From Algoriphagus litoralis (lineage in GTDB: Bacteria; Bacteroidota; Bacteroidia; Cytophagales; Cyclobacteriaceae), in the NCBI RefSeq assembly GCF_003259255.1, contig NZ_QGOL01000003.1, positions 1-64,000 on the forward strand: a stretch of DNA of 64,000 nt, given 5' to 3'. Numbering within the stretch: the first letter of the stretch is position 1; each line of letters starts with the position of its first letter. A program made the translations under genes and the position numbers. Below are positions 28,557 through 36,080 of the stretch, in pieces. The notes below the pieces were generated by a model. The model was given only the letters and a program-made list of their open reading frames with translations, made no database searches and was not told the origin of the DNA.

Positions 28557-30572
28557 TTATTTCTTCCTCTCCATCACCATCACCACCCGATTTGGCACAT
28601 ACAATAGTACCTGTTGGGCTTTGTCGGTAGGGTAAGTGATAGTCTTGTCCAAGCGCTCGAATCCGCCGTAGATTTTTTCATCGGAGTTGAGCAGAATTTG
28701 GTAGTTGCCTGCCTGCGGTACACGGATCGGGAAACCGAAATAGGACTCGGTAGGATGGAAGGAAAAAACGAAAATCAATCCGCCCCGCTCGTAAGCAAGA
28801 ATCTTCTTATCCGGATCCAGATGAAGTTGAACTCCTGGGGCTGAGGCAAGGAGTTGGTAGTCTTTGGCGAGTTGGATCATGACTTTGTCCCACTTATCCA
28901 GTTGCTGATAGCGGAGTAGGGGATCATCTACCAGCGACCACTGCCGACGAGCGTATTGGTAGCTCCAGTCATTGCCCATTCGTGGGAAGTCCACCCACTC
29001 GGGATGCCCGAATTCATTGCCGATAAAGTTCAGGTAGCCTTCTCCACCCAGGGAAAGCGTGATCATGCGGATCATCTTGTGCAGGGCGATTCCGCGGTCT
29101 ACCACCAGATTTTGCTCCAGCACGGTCATGGAGAAGTACATTTCCTTGTCCATGAGCCAGAATGCGATGCTTTTGTCCCCGACCAGCGCCTGATCGTGGC
29201 TCTCGGCATAGGCGATGGATTTTTCCAGTTTGGGTCGGTTGGTGAGTTCGTGCCAGAGCTCGAAGAGGTCCCACTGCTCGTCCAGCTTGTGCTTCAGCGT
29301 TTTGATCCAATAGTCCGGAATCCCCATTGCCAGTCGGAAGTCGAAGCCTATGCCTCCATCTTCTAGCTTTCGACAAAGTCCCGGCATTCCACTCACTTCC
29401 TCAGCAATGGAGATCGCCTTGGGATTAAGCGAATGGATCAGCGTATTGGCAAGCTGTAGATACAATAAAGCCTCCTCGTCCACTCCTTCGTCGAAGTATT
29501 TGTCCACCGAATCAAAGGAAACCAGTCCATGGTGGGCATAAATAATCGAAGTCGCCCCATCAAATCGGAATCCGTCGAAGTGAAACTCCTCCATCCAGTA
29601 GCGGATATTGGACAGGAGAAACTGCTGCACTTCCCACTTGCCATAATCGAAAAGTTTGGAATCCCAGCCCTCGTGATAGCCTTTTGGACCTGGGTGGAAG
29701 TATTGATGGTCTGTACCATCAAACTCGTTGAGGCCTTCATTCACATTTTTGACGGCGTGGGAATGCACGATGTCCATGACCACGGCGATACCCATGCCAT
29801 GCGCGGTGTTGATCAGCGACTTGAGATCTTCCGGTGTTCCAAATCGTGAGGATGCCGCAAAGAAATTGGAGACGTGGTATCCAAAGGAACCGTAATACGG
29901 ATGCTCCATCACCGCCATGAGTTGGATGGCATTGTATCCTCCAGCTTTGATGCGAGGGAGAATTTGGTCTTCAAACTCCTTATAAGTACCGACTTTGGCT
30001 TCTTCCAAAGCCATCCCCACGTGAGCTTCATAGATCAGGGGCATCTTGGTGGATTCCTCGAGGGAAAAGTTCTGGTCGGTCCATTCATAAGGCTCCGATT
30101 CAAACCAGAGTTGACCAGAGAAGTCATGCGTTTCCTCGTCCTGCACTACCCGTCGGATGTAAGCGGGAATACGGTCGAGGGAAATGTCATTGGCACCGAT
30201 GACCCGCACTTTGATCTTGCTTTGATGAGTAAAGGTGTGCTTGTATTCTTCATAGGGCAGAAAAATCTCCCAGTTGCCTCTCGAGCTGCTGCGCAAAGGA
30301 TGGGAATTGCGGTCCCACCAGTTGAAGTCGCCCATCAGAAAAAGTGCTTTTGCAGCGGGAGCCCATTCCCGATAAACCCAACCGTTTCGGAGTTTGTCGA
30401 AGTGCACACCGTAAAATTCATGCATCCTGGCAAACTCCAAAATGCTTCCGGAGAAGTCGTTGATCGCCCGGATGGCGTTTTGGTAGTTTTGGAATCGCTT
30501 TTCGATCTTGGACTCAAAGGGTTCCAGCCAGGGTTCGTCAGCTACCAGAGGTAATTTTTTTAATTCTTTCAT
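28557..30572 (-). CDS. glgB: 1,4-alpha-glucan branching enzyme, eukaryotic-type (GH13_8-like)
   Basis: Makes alpha-1,6 branches in glycogen. 671 aa. CBM48-type N-terminal domain (about 55-150, YGVHFDKLRNGWVYREWAPAAKALFLMGDFN), GH13 barrel and C-terminal beta domain. Regions: VVMDIVHSHA (I), DGFRFDGATS with the nucleophile Asp (II), AEEVSGMPG with the Glu (III), AESHDQALVGDKS with the transition-state Asp (IV). The stretch from DIVHSHA through GLNEFDGTDHQYFH to FDGFRFDG follows the animal/plant branching enzymes (GH13_8) rather than E. coli GlgB. No other glycogen genes adjoin it, so it is apparently transcribed alone; the amylase at 15.7 kb may act on the product. Confidence 0.93.
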   Translation of the reverse strand: MKELKKLPLVADEPWLEPFESKIEKRFQNYQNAIRAINDFSGSILEFARMHEFYGVHFDKLRNGWVYREWAPAAKALFLMGDFNWWDRNSHPLRSSSRGNWEIFLPYEEYKHTFTHQSKIKVRVIGANDISLDRIPAYIRRVVQDEETHDFSGQLWFESEPYEWTDQNFSLEESTKMPLIYEAHVGMALEEAKVGTYKEFEDQILPRIKAGGYNAIQLMAVMEHPYYGSFGYHVSNFFAASSRFGTPEDLKSLINTAHGMGIAVVMDIVHSHAVKNVNEGLNEFDGTDHQYFHPGPKGYHEGWDSKLFDYGKWEVQQFLLSNIRYWMEEFHFDGFRFDGATSIIYAHHGLVSFDSVDKYFDEGVDEEALLYLQLANTLIHSLNPKAISIAEEVSGMPGLCRKLEDGGIGFDFRLAMGIPDYWIKTLKHKLDEQWDLFELWHELTNRPKLEKSIAYAESHDQALVGDKSIAFWLMDKEMYFSMTVLEQNLVVDRGIALHKMIRMITLSLGGEGYLNFIGNEFGHPEWVDFPRMGNDWSYQYARRQWSLVDDPLLRYQQLDKWDKVMIQLAKDYQLLASAPGVQLHLDPDKKILAYERGGLIFVFSFHPTESYFGFPIRVPQAGNYQILLNSDEKIYGGFERLDKTITYPTDKAQQVLLYVPNRVVMVMERKK

Positions 30573-30849
30573 CCGTTCTTATTCGTTTTTTAAATCGCCA
30601 GATAGCCAGTCCCAATGTGTAACGGATACTTCATGTTCGATTTCAAAAAAAGTAAGTTATGCCTAGGATGAAATCAAGCGTGACTCAAAGTCAACTTTAG
30701 AAAGGATAAAAGTTTTGCGAGATTCCATACTGCCTTGAACAATAATTTACAGTCGTATGAAATTAGAAAAATTTGGGTGGAAAGGAAGGGGCTAGACGTC
30801 TTTTCAAAAATTTAATTAGGGGAAATGATTTAAACTTATTCCCCAAGGA

Positions 30850-31015
30850 CGATTATGGCCTCGACTCCGCTCGGCCACCGTGACTTTGGTTGAGTGTTTG
30901 AGGAGGGGAAAGAAAGCGGCGCAGCCGCTTTCTTTCCCCTCCTCAAACTGATTAAAAATGTGGCTGTCACCTAAAGACGGTTTGTGAGCTGGTCGAACCA
31001 AGTCGAGGTGAGTAG
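30850..31015 (+). mobile_element. MITE-like hairpin element (family B), copy 3
   Basis: Left part ATTATGGCCTCGACTCCGCTCGGCCACCG (30852 on), right part CGAACCAAGTCGAGGTGAG ending near 31013. The core (30896-30948) is a perfect 25-bp stem with a GCA loop, whose tip is GCGGC-GCA-GCCGC. No transposase inside, so a non-autonomous element or structured repeat. A short antisense frame over it (30816-31001) is not a gene. The remaining bases 30573-30849 show nothing I can name. Confidence 0.65.
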
Positions 31016-31018
31016 AAC

Positions 31019-31300
31019 CTAGGTTTTACCTTTACTCAATTCTTTTAAAGCTTTAAAGTTTCTGCTAATCAAAGCCTCTTTTTTAGCTCTTGACCAATTC
31101 TGAACCTGTTTTTCTCTCTCAAAAGCCTCATCAATTCTATCAAAACTCTCGAAATACACGAGTGACACGGGTAAGTGCTTTTTAGTGAAATTTGCTCCTT
31201 CACCCAATTGATGCTGTTCTAATCTTTTTTCCAGGTTAGTTGTGCTACCTACATAATAGAGACCATTTCCACATCGAAGGATATACATGAATGCTTCCAT
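31019..31300 (-). CDS. GIY-YIG domain protein (UPF0213/YhbQ-like)
   Basis: 93 aa consisting almost only of a GIY-YIG nuclease domain: MYILRCGNGLYYVGSTTNLEKRLEQHQ gives the Y-I-L / Y-V-G motif pair and the conserved Arg, ESFDRIDEAFEREKQVQNWSRAKKEALI gives the Glu helix. Such stand-alone proteins are widespread; biological role unclear. ATG 31300 or the second Met at 31288 are both possible. It lies between two MITE-like elements, which may mark it as mobile or as a survivor of rearrangement. Confidence 0.85.
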   Translation of the reverse strand: MEAFMYILRCGNGLYYVGSTTNLEKRLEQHQLGEGANFTKKHLPVSLVYFESFDRIDEAFEREKQVQNWSRAKKEALISRNFKALKELSKGKT

Positions 31301-31349
31301 GTTTTAAAAATAGTCGTTCTATGATTTTTTAAAATCTAAACTGTTAAAT

Positions 31350-31478
31350 AATGGCCTCGACTTCGCTTGGCCACCGATGAATTGGGCTTTTGGGAGGAAA
31401 TGAGAAGAGAGCGGCGAAGCCGCTCTCTTCTCATTTCCTAAACCTCAAAAAAACCGGACACCGAGCGAAGTCGAGGTG
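31350..31478 (+). mobile_element. MITE-like hairpin element (family B), copy 4
   Basis: Left end ATGGCCTCGACTTCGCTTGGCCACCG, right end CACCGAGCGAAGTCGAGGTGG: imperfect terminal inverted repeats (CCTCGACTTCGCT shared exactly). The core is a perfect 21-bp stem (31395-31415 with 31419-31439) with a GAA loop; tip GCGGC-GAA-GCCGC as in copy 3. Its right edge abuts the truncated PIN toxin reading frame. Confidence 0.65.
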
Positions 31479-31483
31479 GAATA

Positions 31484-31534
31484 TCAGCTGGATATACTGA
31501 CCAGTAAAACATTTGTGTCAATTAAAATCTTCAT
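31484..31534 (-). pseudogene. Truncated PIN-domain toxin (first 16 codons)
   Basis: The ATG overlaps the antitoxin stop as ATGA. The 16-residue peptide MKILIDTNVLLVSISS is the canonical PIN toxin N-terminus, with the first metal-binding Asp (IDTN). A stop codon follows and the sequence then passes into the MITE-like element; no remaining PIN domain is found down to the GIY-YIG gene. So the toxin was lost by insertion plus deletion or by recombination at the repeat. Confidence 0.75.
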
Positions 31535-31761
31535 TTGCCATATGGAGTTCTTTCTGAATCATTTAGAATAGATTCAATTTTTTCTTTACTCCAACTTTCC
31601 TTTTCCCAAACCTCATCCGCTTCTTTGATAGCCTTTTTAGAAAAATAATCCTGCAAAAGAGCTTTTATTTCTTTTAGTTCTTTTTCAGAAAGGTCATGAG
31701 AAAAAATCTTCAATAATTCTAATTGAAGGTTTGTAAATGGATTCTTAACAGTGTCTTTCAT
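31531..31761 (-). CDS. Antitoxin of a PIN-type toxin-antitoxin pair (orphan)
   Basis: 76 aa, acidic-basic helical protein: NPFTNLQLELLKIFSHDLSEKELKEIKALLQDYFSKKAIKEADEVW is the usual pattern of small antitoxins encoded directly before PIN toxins in Bacteroidota and cyanobacteria (remembered family resemblance). Normally it would bind and inhibit the PIN ribonuclease and repress the operon. The cognate toxin is reduced to 16 codons here, so this gene is an orphan that may still repress its promoter or neutralise other toxins. Confidence 0.75.
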   Translation of the reverse strand: MKDTVKNPFTNLQLELLKIFSHDLSEKELKEIKALLQDYFSKKAIKEADEVWEKESWSKEKIESILNDSERTPYGK

Positions 31762-31811
31762 ATTTTTGAAACTAGGATGAGTTTACTAAAATAATCATAA
31801 AATGTTCATAG

Positions 31812-33131
31812 TCAATGCCTCTCATACACCAGCTCCGGTTCCCTCACCTCGACATTTCCAGCAGCATTGATTTGATCCAAGGTCACAAGTTTGAGTTCGT
31901 TGACTAGCATGGGATCGTATTTGGCAGCAACTCGGATGTAGTTCTCCGTGAACCCGTGGATTTTGCCATCTTCTACATCCTCTTCAAAAAGTACGGTGAA
32001 TGTCTTACCCAAATTTTCGGTATAAAACTTTCTCCGCTTTTTCTCCGAAAGAATGCGAAGCATCTTGGAGCGCTCATTACGCTTCTTCATTGGCACGACA
32101 CCCTCCATTTCTACAGCGCGGGTATTTGCGCGCTCAGAGTAAGTGAAGACATGGAGGTAGGAGATGTCCAGCTCGTTGAGGAAGTTGTAGGTTTCCAGAA
32201 ATAGCTCGTCCGTTTCTCCGGGAAAGCCAACAATCACATCCACGCCGATGCAGGCTTGAGGCATGAGCGTTTTTATTTTGCTCACCCGATCTACATAGAG
32301 TTCGCGGAGGTAGCGGCGACCCATTTTTCTCAGGATGGTATTTGAACCAGACTGAAGCGGGATGTGAAAATGGGGTACAAAACGCTTGGAGCCTGACGCA
32401 AACTCAATGATTTCATTGGTCAAGAGGTTGGGTTCGATGGAGGAGATCCGGAATCGGTCGATTCCTTCTACTTCGTCCAATGCATAGACCAAATCCGCAA
32501 AACGCTCATTTCGCTTGCCTTCCACGATCCCAAAATCGCCGATATTGACTCCCGTAAGGACGACTTCTTTGACATCTGTGGCGGCGATTTCTCTGGCTGA
32601 AGCCAAAACCGACGCTATGGTATTGCTTCGGCTTTTTCCCCGAGCTAATGGAATGGTGCAAAATGCACAGCCGTAATTGCAACCATCCTGAACTTTCAGA
32701 AAAGTTCGTGTTCGGTCATTTATAGAAAAGGCATTATTAAAGATTGTTGCTTCGGTGATTTCAGAAGCTAGGACTTTGGTTTCCTGCACTTTGGCGAAGC
32801 CATCCAAGAGCTCAATCAAGCGAAACTTCTCCGCTGCACCCAACACGGCATCTACGCCTTCGATTTCTGAGATTTCGGTTGGTTTAAGTTGGGCATAGCA
32901 GCCGATAATGGCTACATAGGAATCGGGAGATATCTTTTTGGCCTCTTTGACGATCTTTTTACACTTCTTGTCTGCATTCTCGGTGACCGAGCAAGTGTTG
33001 ATGATGAAAATGTCGGGATTTTCCTGAAAGTCGACTTTCAAATAGCCCTTTTCCTCGAATTGTCTGCCTATTGTAGACGTTTCGGAGAAGTTGAGCTTAC
33101 AACCCAGGGTATAAAAGGCGACTTTTTTCAC
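31812..33131 (-). CDS. mtaB: tRNA t6A37 methylthiotransferase MtaB
   Basis: Radical-SAM enzyme that adds a methylthio group to threonylcarbamoyl-A37 of tRNAs reading ANN codons. 439 aa with the three parts of the MTTase family: UPF0004 domain with its three cluster Cys (GCKLN, NTCSVTENADKKCKK, IGCYAQLKP), radical-SAM core with DGCNYGCAFCTIPLARGKSRS (CxxxCxxC), and a short TRAM-like C-terminus. The GCKLNFSE start and CSVT pattern fit MtaB rather than MiaB or RimO. Cytoplasmic, single gene; the start at 33131 is the first ATG before the conserved YTLGCK motif. Confidence 0.95.
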   Translation of the reverse strand: MKKVAFYTLGCKLNFSETSTIGRQFEEKGYLKVDFQENPDIFIINTCSVTENADKKCKKIVKEAKKISPDSYVAIIGCYAQLKPTEISEIEGVDAVLGAAEKFRLIELLDGFAKVQETKVLASEITEATIFNNAFSINDRTRTFLKVQDGCNYGCAFCTIPLARGKSRSNTIASVLASAREIAATDVKEVVLTGVNIGDFGIVEGKRNERFADLVYALDEVEGIDRFRISSIEPNLLTNEIIEFASGSKRFVPHFHIPLQSGSNTILRKMGRRYLRELYVDRVSKIKTLMPQACIGVDVIVGFPGETDELFLETYNFLNELDISYLHVFTYSERANTRAVEMEGVVPMKKRNERSKMLRILSEKKRRKFYTENLGKTFTVLFEEDVEDGKIHGFTENYIRVAAKYDPMLVNELKLVTLDQINAAGNVEVREPELVYERH

Positions 33132-33325
33132 TTTATTCCAATTTTTTGATCAGCTGCAAAGGTAAGTATTCCCGATCTTTTTTCAATTCTCCAATTTTTG
33201 GACATAAAACACACTTTTTTTGAGCATTTGGCTCTTAATTCACCATGTTTTATTGAAAAAAGTGGAAATTTTTCAGAAAATGACTCCAAAAATTAGCCAA
33301 AAGCTTTTTCACGTTAGTATTTTTC

Positions 33326-33333
33326 TATTTTTG
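33326..33333 (+). promoter_or_regulatory. -7 box of the glutamine synthetase promoter
   Basis: TATTTTTG matches TAnnTTTG and lies 31 bases before the ATG at 33365. The -33 region is only T-rich. Confidence 0.5.
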
Positions 33334-33364
33334 TGGGTGTAATCTTAAACCACATATTGTAGAA

Positions 33365-35527
33365 ATGGCAACACTCAGACAACAAGCCTTGGCGATGGTG
33401 CAGTCCAGACAGCGCGTCCCTGTTATCCCGCCTGCTTCCAAAATTTCAGACTTCTTCGGCACCAATGTTTTTGGTACCAGCCAAATGAAGCAGTCTTTGG
33501 CCCCATCTATTTTCAAAAAAGTAATGGAGGCAATAGACAAAGGATCCAAAATCGATCCGGCCACTGCCGAAGAAATCGCATCTGCTGTCAAGACATGGGC
33601 GATATCTAAAGGTGTCACACATTATACACACTGGTTTCAGCCATTGACTGGTTCTACAGCTGAGAAGCATGACTCCTTCTTTGATATGTATGCTGGCATG
33701 GAGAAATTCAAAGGCTCTGCGCTGGTTCAGCAGGAACCTGATGCTTCTTCCTTTCCAAATGGTGGCATCCGATCTACGTTTGAAGCCAGAGGCTATACAG
33801 CTTGGGATCCTTCTTCTCCGATTTTCATTCTAGAAAAAACGCTTTGCATCCCTACCATCTTCGTGTCTTACACAGGAGAGGCGTTGGATTACAAGACTCC
33901 ATTATTAAAATCTATGGAAGCTATCAATGAGGCTTCTGTGGCGATTTGCCAGCTTTTTGACCGAAATGTGAGAAAAGTATCTCCTTCATTGGGTGTAGAG
34001 CAAGAATATTTTGTAATCGACAAGGCGCTGTTTGCAGCACGTCCTGACTTGGTAATGGCCGGCAGATCCGTCTTTGGACATATCCCAGCCAGAGGTCAGC
34101 AGTTGGAGGATCATTATTTTGGATCTATTCCTACCCGTGTAAAGGACTTCATGATGGAATTTGAGATTGAAGCCTTGAAATTGGGAATTCCTGTCATGAC
34201 CCGTCACAACGAAGTGGCTCCAGGTCAGTTTGAAGTAGCGCCGATTTTCGAAGAAATCAACAAAGCTACAGATCACAATCAGCTCTTGATGGATGTGATG
34301 GACAAAGTGGCGGACAAGCACTCTCTCAAGGTTCTTTTCCATGAGAAGCCATTTGCAGGAGTCAATGGTTCTGGAAAGCATAACAACTGGTCTTTGATCA
34401 CCGATACTGGAGTGAACCTTTTCCAGCCAAGCAATTCAGCTAGAGAAAACCTACAGTTCCTGACCTTCTTGGTTGCCACTGTTAAGGCTGTCTATGACAA
34501 TGCTGACCTGCTTCGTGCAAGTATCGCTTCAGCAGGTAACGATTTCCGTTTGGGAGCAAATGAAGCTCCTCCTGCGATCATCTCTGTATTCTTGGGAGCT
34601 ACGCTTTCTGAGTTGTTGGATGAGTTGGAGAAAAACGGAAACGTTAAAATCGAGAAAGGTGACAACATGTATATGAAATTGGGCATCTCTAAGATTCCTG
34701 AAATCATCCTAGACAACACCGACCGAAACAGAACTTCACCTTTCGCCTTCACCGGTAACAAATTTGAATTCCGTGCAGTAGGTTCTCAGGCTAACGTTGG
34801 TGGTCCGATGACTACATTGAACGTGATCGTGGCTGATGTCTTGAAGCAAATGCTAAAGGATATCGAGAAGGAAATGAATGCGGGCAAAGAGAAGAAAATT
34901 GCCATTGTCAATGTATTGAGAAAATACATCAAGGATTCCAAGAAAGTACGATTCGAAGGTGATGGCTACTCTGAAGAGTGGGCAAAAGAAGCTGAGAAGA
35001 GAGGGCTTTCAAACCTCAAGTCTACTCCTGAGGCCTTGGATGTCTATGAGAAGAAGGCGACCAAAGAGCTTTTTGAGCGTCATAATGTCCTCAACCACGT
35101 GGAAGTACATGCCCGTCATGAGATTATGCTCGAGGACTTTATCAAAAAAGTACAAATTGAAAGCCGTGTGATGGGTGATCTTGCCCTGAACCATATCATC
35201 CCTACTGCGATCCTTTATCAGAATAAATTGATCGAAAATGCAAACGGGTTGAAAGGTCTTGGTTTGGATCATTCTGCAGCCGTGGAGACGATCAAAGAAG
35301 TGTCAAAGCATATCGAATCTGTGAAATCTAATGTGACTGCTATGGTCGAAGCTAGAAAGCGATTGAACAAGGAGGAAAACGTGGTGAAACGTGCTAAAGG
35401 ATATCAGAAAGAAGTGAAAGAAGCTTATTTCGACAAAATCCGATATGCAGTCGATAAGCTTGAACTCTTGGTAGATGACGAAAGCTGGCCGTTGGTGAAG
35501 TATCGTGAGATGCTGTTTATCCGCTAA
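33365..35527 (+). CDS. glnN: Glutamine synthetase type III (GSIII)
   Basis: ATP-dependent synthesis of glutamine from glutamate and ammonia, the main ammonium-assimilating enzyme in many Bacteroidota. 720 aa, the normal GSIII length and far longer than GSI. Visible: the GSIII N-terminal region, GVEQEYFVID (metal-binding Glu pair), RHNEVAPGQFEVAPIFEEIN, the loop FHEKPFAGVNGSGKHNNWSL (ammonia/glutamate site) and the long C-terminal helical GSIII-specific domain. Single transcription unit with a promoter box and a strong terminator. Codon use is GC-richer and more regular than that of the 25-28 kb genes, as for a highly expressed gene. Confidence 0.97.
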   Translation: MATLRQQALAMVQSRQRVPVIPPASKISDFFGTNVFGTSQMKQSLAPSIFKKVMEAIDKGSKIDPATAEEIASAVKTWAISKGVTHYTHWFQPLTGSTAEKHDSFFDMYAGMEKFKGSALVQQEPDASSFPNGGIRSTFEARGYTAWDPSSPIFILEKTLCIPTIFVSYTGEALDYKTPLLKSMEAINEASVAICQLFDRNVRKVSPSLGVEQEYFVIDKALFAARPDLVMAGRSVFGHIPARGQQLEDHYFGSIPTRVKDFMMEFEIEALKLGIPVMTRHNEVAPGQFEVAPIFEEINKATDHNQLLMDVMDKVADKHSLKVLFHEKPFAGVNGSGKHNNWSLITDTGVNLFQPSNSARENLQFLTFLVATVKAVYDNADLLRASIASAGNDFRLGANEAPPAIISVFLGATLSELLDELEKNGNVKIEKGDNMYMKLGISKIPEIILDNTDRNRTSPFAFTGNKFEFRAVGSQANVGGPMTTLNVIVADVLKQMLKDIEKEMNAGKEKKIAIVNVLRKYIKDSKKVRFEGDGYSEEWAKEAEKRGLSNLKSTPEALDVYEKKATKELFERHNVLNHVEVHARHEIMLEDFIKKVQIESRVMGDLALNHIIPTAILYQNKLIENANGLKGLGLDHSAAVETIKEVSKHIESVKSNVTAMVEARKRLNKEENVVKRAKGYQKEVKEAYFDKIRYAVDKLELLVDDESWPLVKYREMLFIR

Positions 35528-35549
35528 GTATTAAATCTAATGTAATAGA

Positions 35550-35576
35550 AAGCCGACCCATTTGGTCGGCTTTTTT
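35550..35576 (+). terminator. glnN terminator
   Basis: AAGCCGACC / GGTCGGCTT 9-bp stem with a 5-base loop and a T run. Confidence 0.88.
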
Positions 35577-35621
35577 CGTTTTGGACTCTCAGTTTTAAAA
35601 TGTGTTCACTGTCCTTGGAGG

Positions 35622-35663
35622 AAATCCAATTTGGCATTTGAGCTCAAATGCCAAATTGGATTT
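35622..35663. other. Perfect 42-bp palindrome
   Basis: Arms AAATCCAATTTGGCATTTGAG and its reverse complement meet with no spacer (centre 35642/35643); a T run follows on the plus strand. It lies 46 bases past the glnN terminator in the 553-base gap before susC. It could form a cruciform or a second, bidirectional terminator. No binding-protein consensus recognised. Confidence 0.7.
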
Positions 35664-36025
35664 TTTAGGAGTTTAGTAAATATTAATGAATGAAGTATTT
35701 GATTTTAGAAAGATATTTTGTCTTATTCCAAGTGATCCTTGGAAAATGTAAAGGAAGTGTTTGAGAGGACTGAAAAATAGTTCAACAAATAAATTACTTT
35801 TTAAAAAAAATCATTTAATGCATTACCTTTTGGTTAAAAAATTTTAATAATTATTTTTTAAATGCTTTTGAATTTTCTAGATTTATCGAAATAATCTTAG
35901 GGTAAAATGTTCAATTGGCTTTCATTCAATGAATTATGCCTTTCTGATTGGTTGTTTTCGGCTGTTTAACACATAATCCAAAAATCTATGATAAAACAAT
36001 TACATGACTCAAATCCCAGAAAATC

Positions 36026-36041
36026 ACCTGGTAGTCCAGGT
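36026..36041 (+). promoter_or_regulatory. Short hairpin in the susC leader
   Basis: ACCTGG-TAGT-CCAGGT, a 6-bp stem with a 4-base loop, 40 bases before the susC ATG. Could affect translation or mark a 5' end; low support. The rest of 35664-36025 is AT-rich with no gene or clear promoter. Confidence 0.3.
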
Positions 36042-36080
36042 ACCCCACTCAATTTAATATTAACCTACTAATTGCCACCT

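Noticed and set aside
29014..29376. 120-codon frame inside the branching enzyme gene, and similar antisense frames in the amylase, EutBC and PDH E2 genes
   Set aside because: Arise from codon bias of the true gene on the other frame or strand; no family signals.
30816..31001. 61-codon minus-strand frame
   Set aside because: It is the hairpin element read as codons; the repeat explains it fully.
31019..31300. Homing endonuclease
   Set aside because: Only the small GIY-YIG domain is present, without the DNA-binding tail of homing enzymes.
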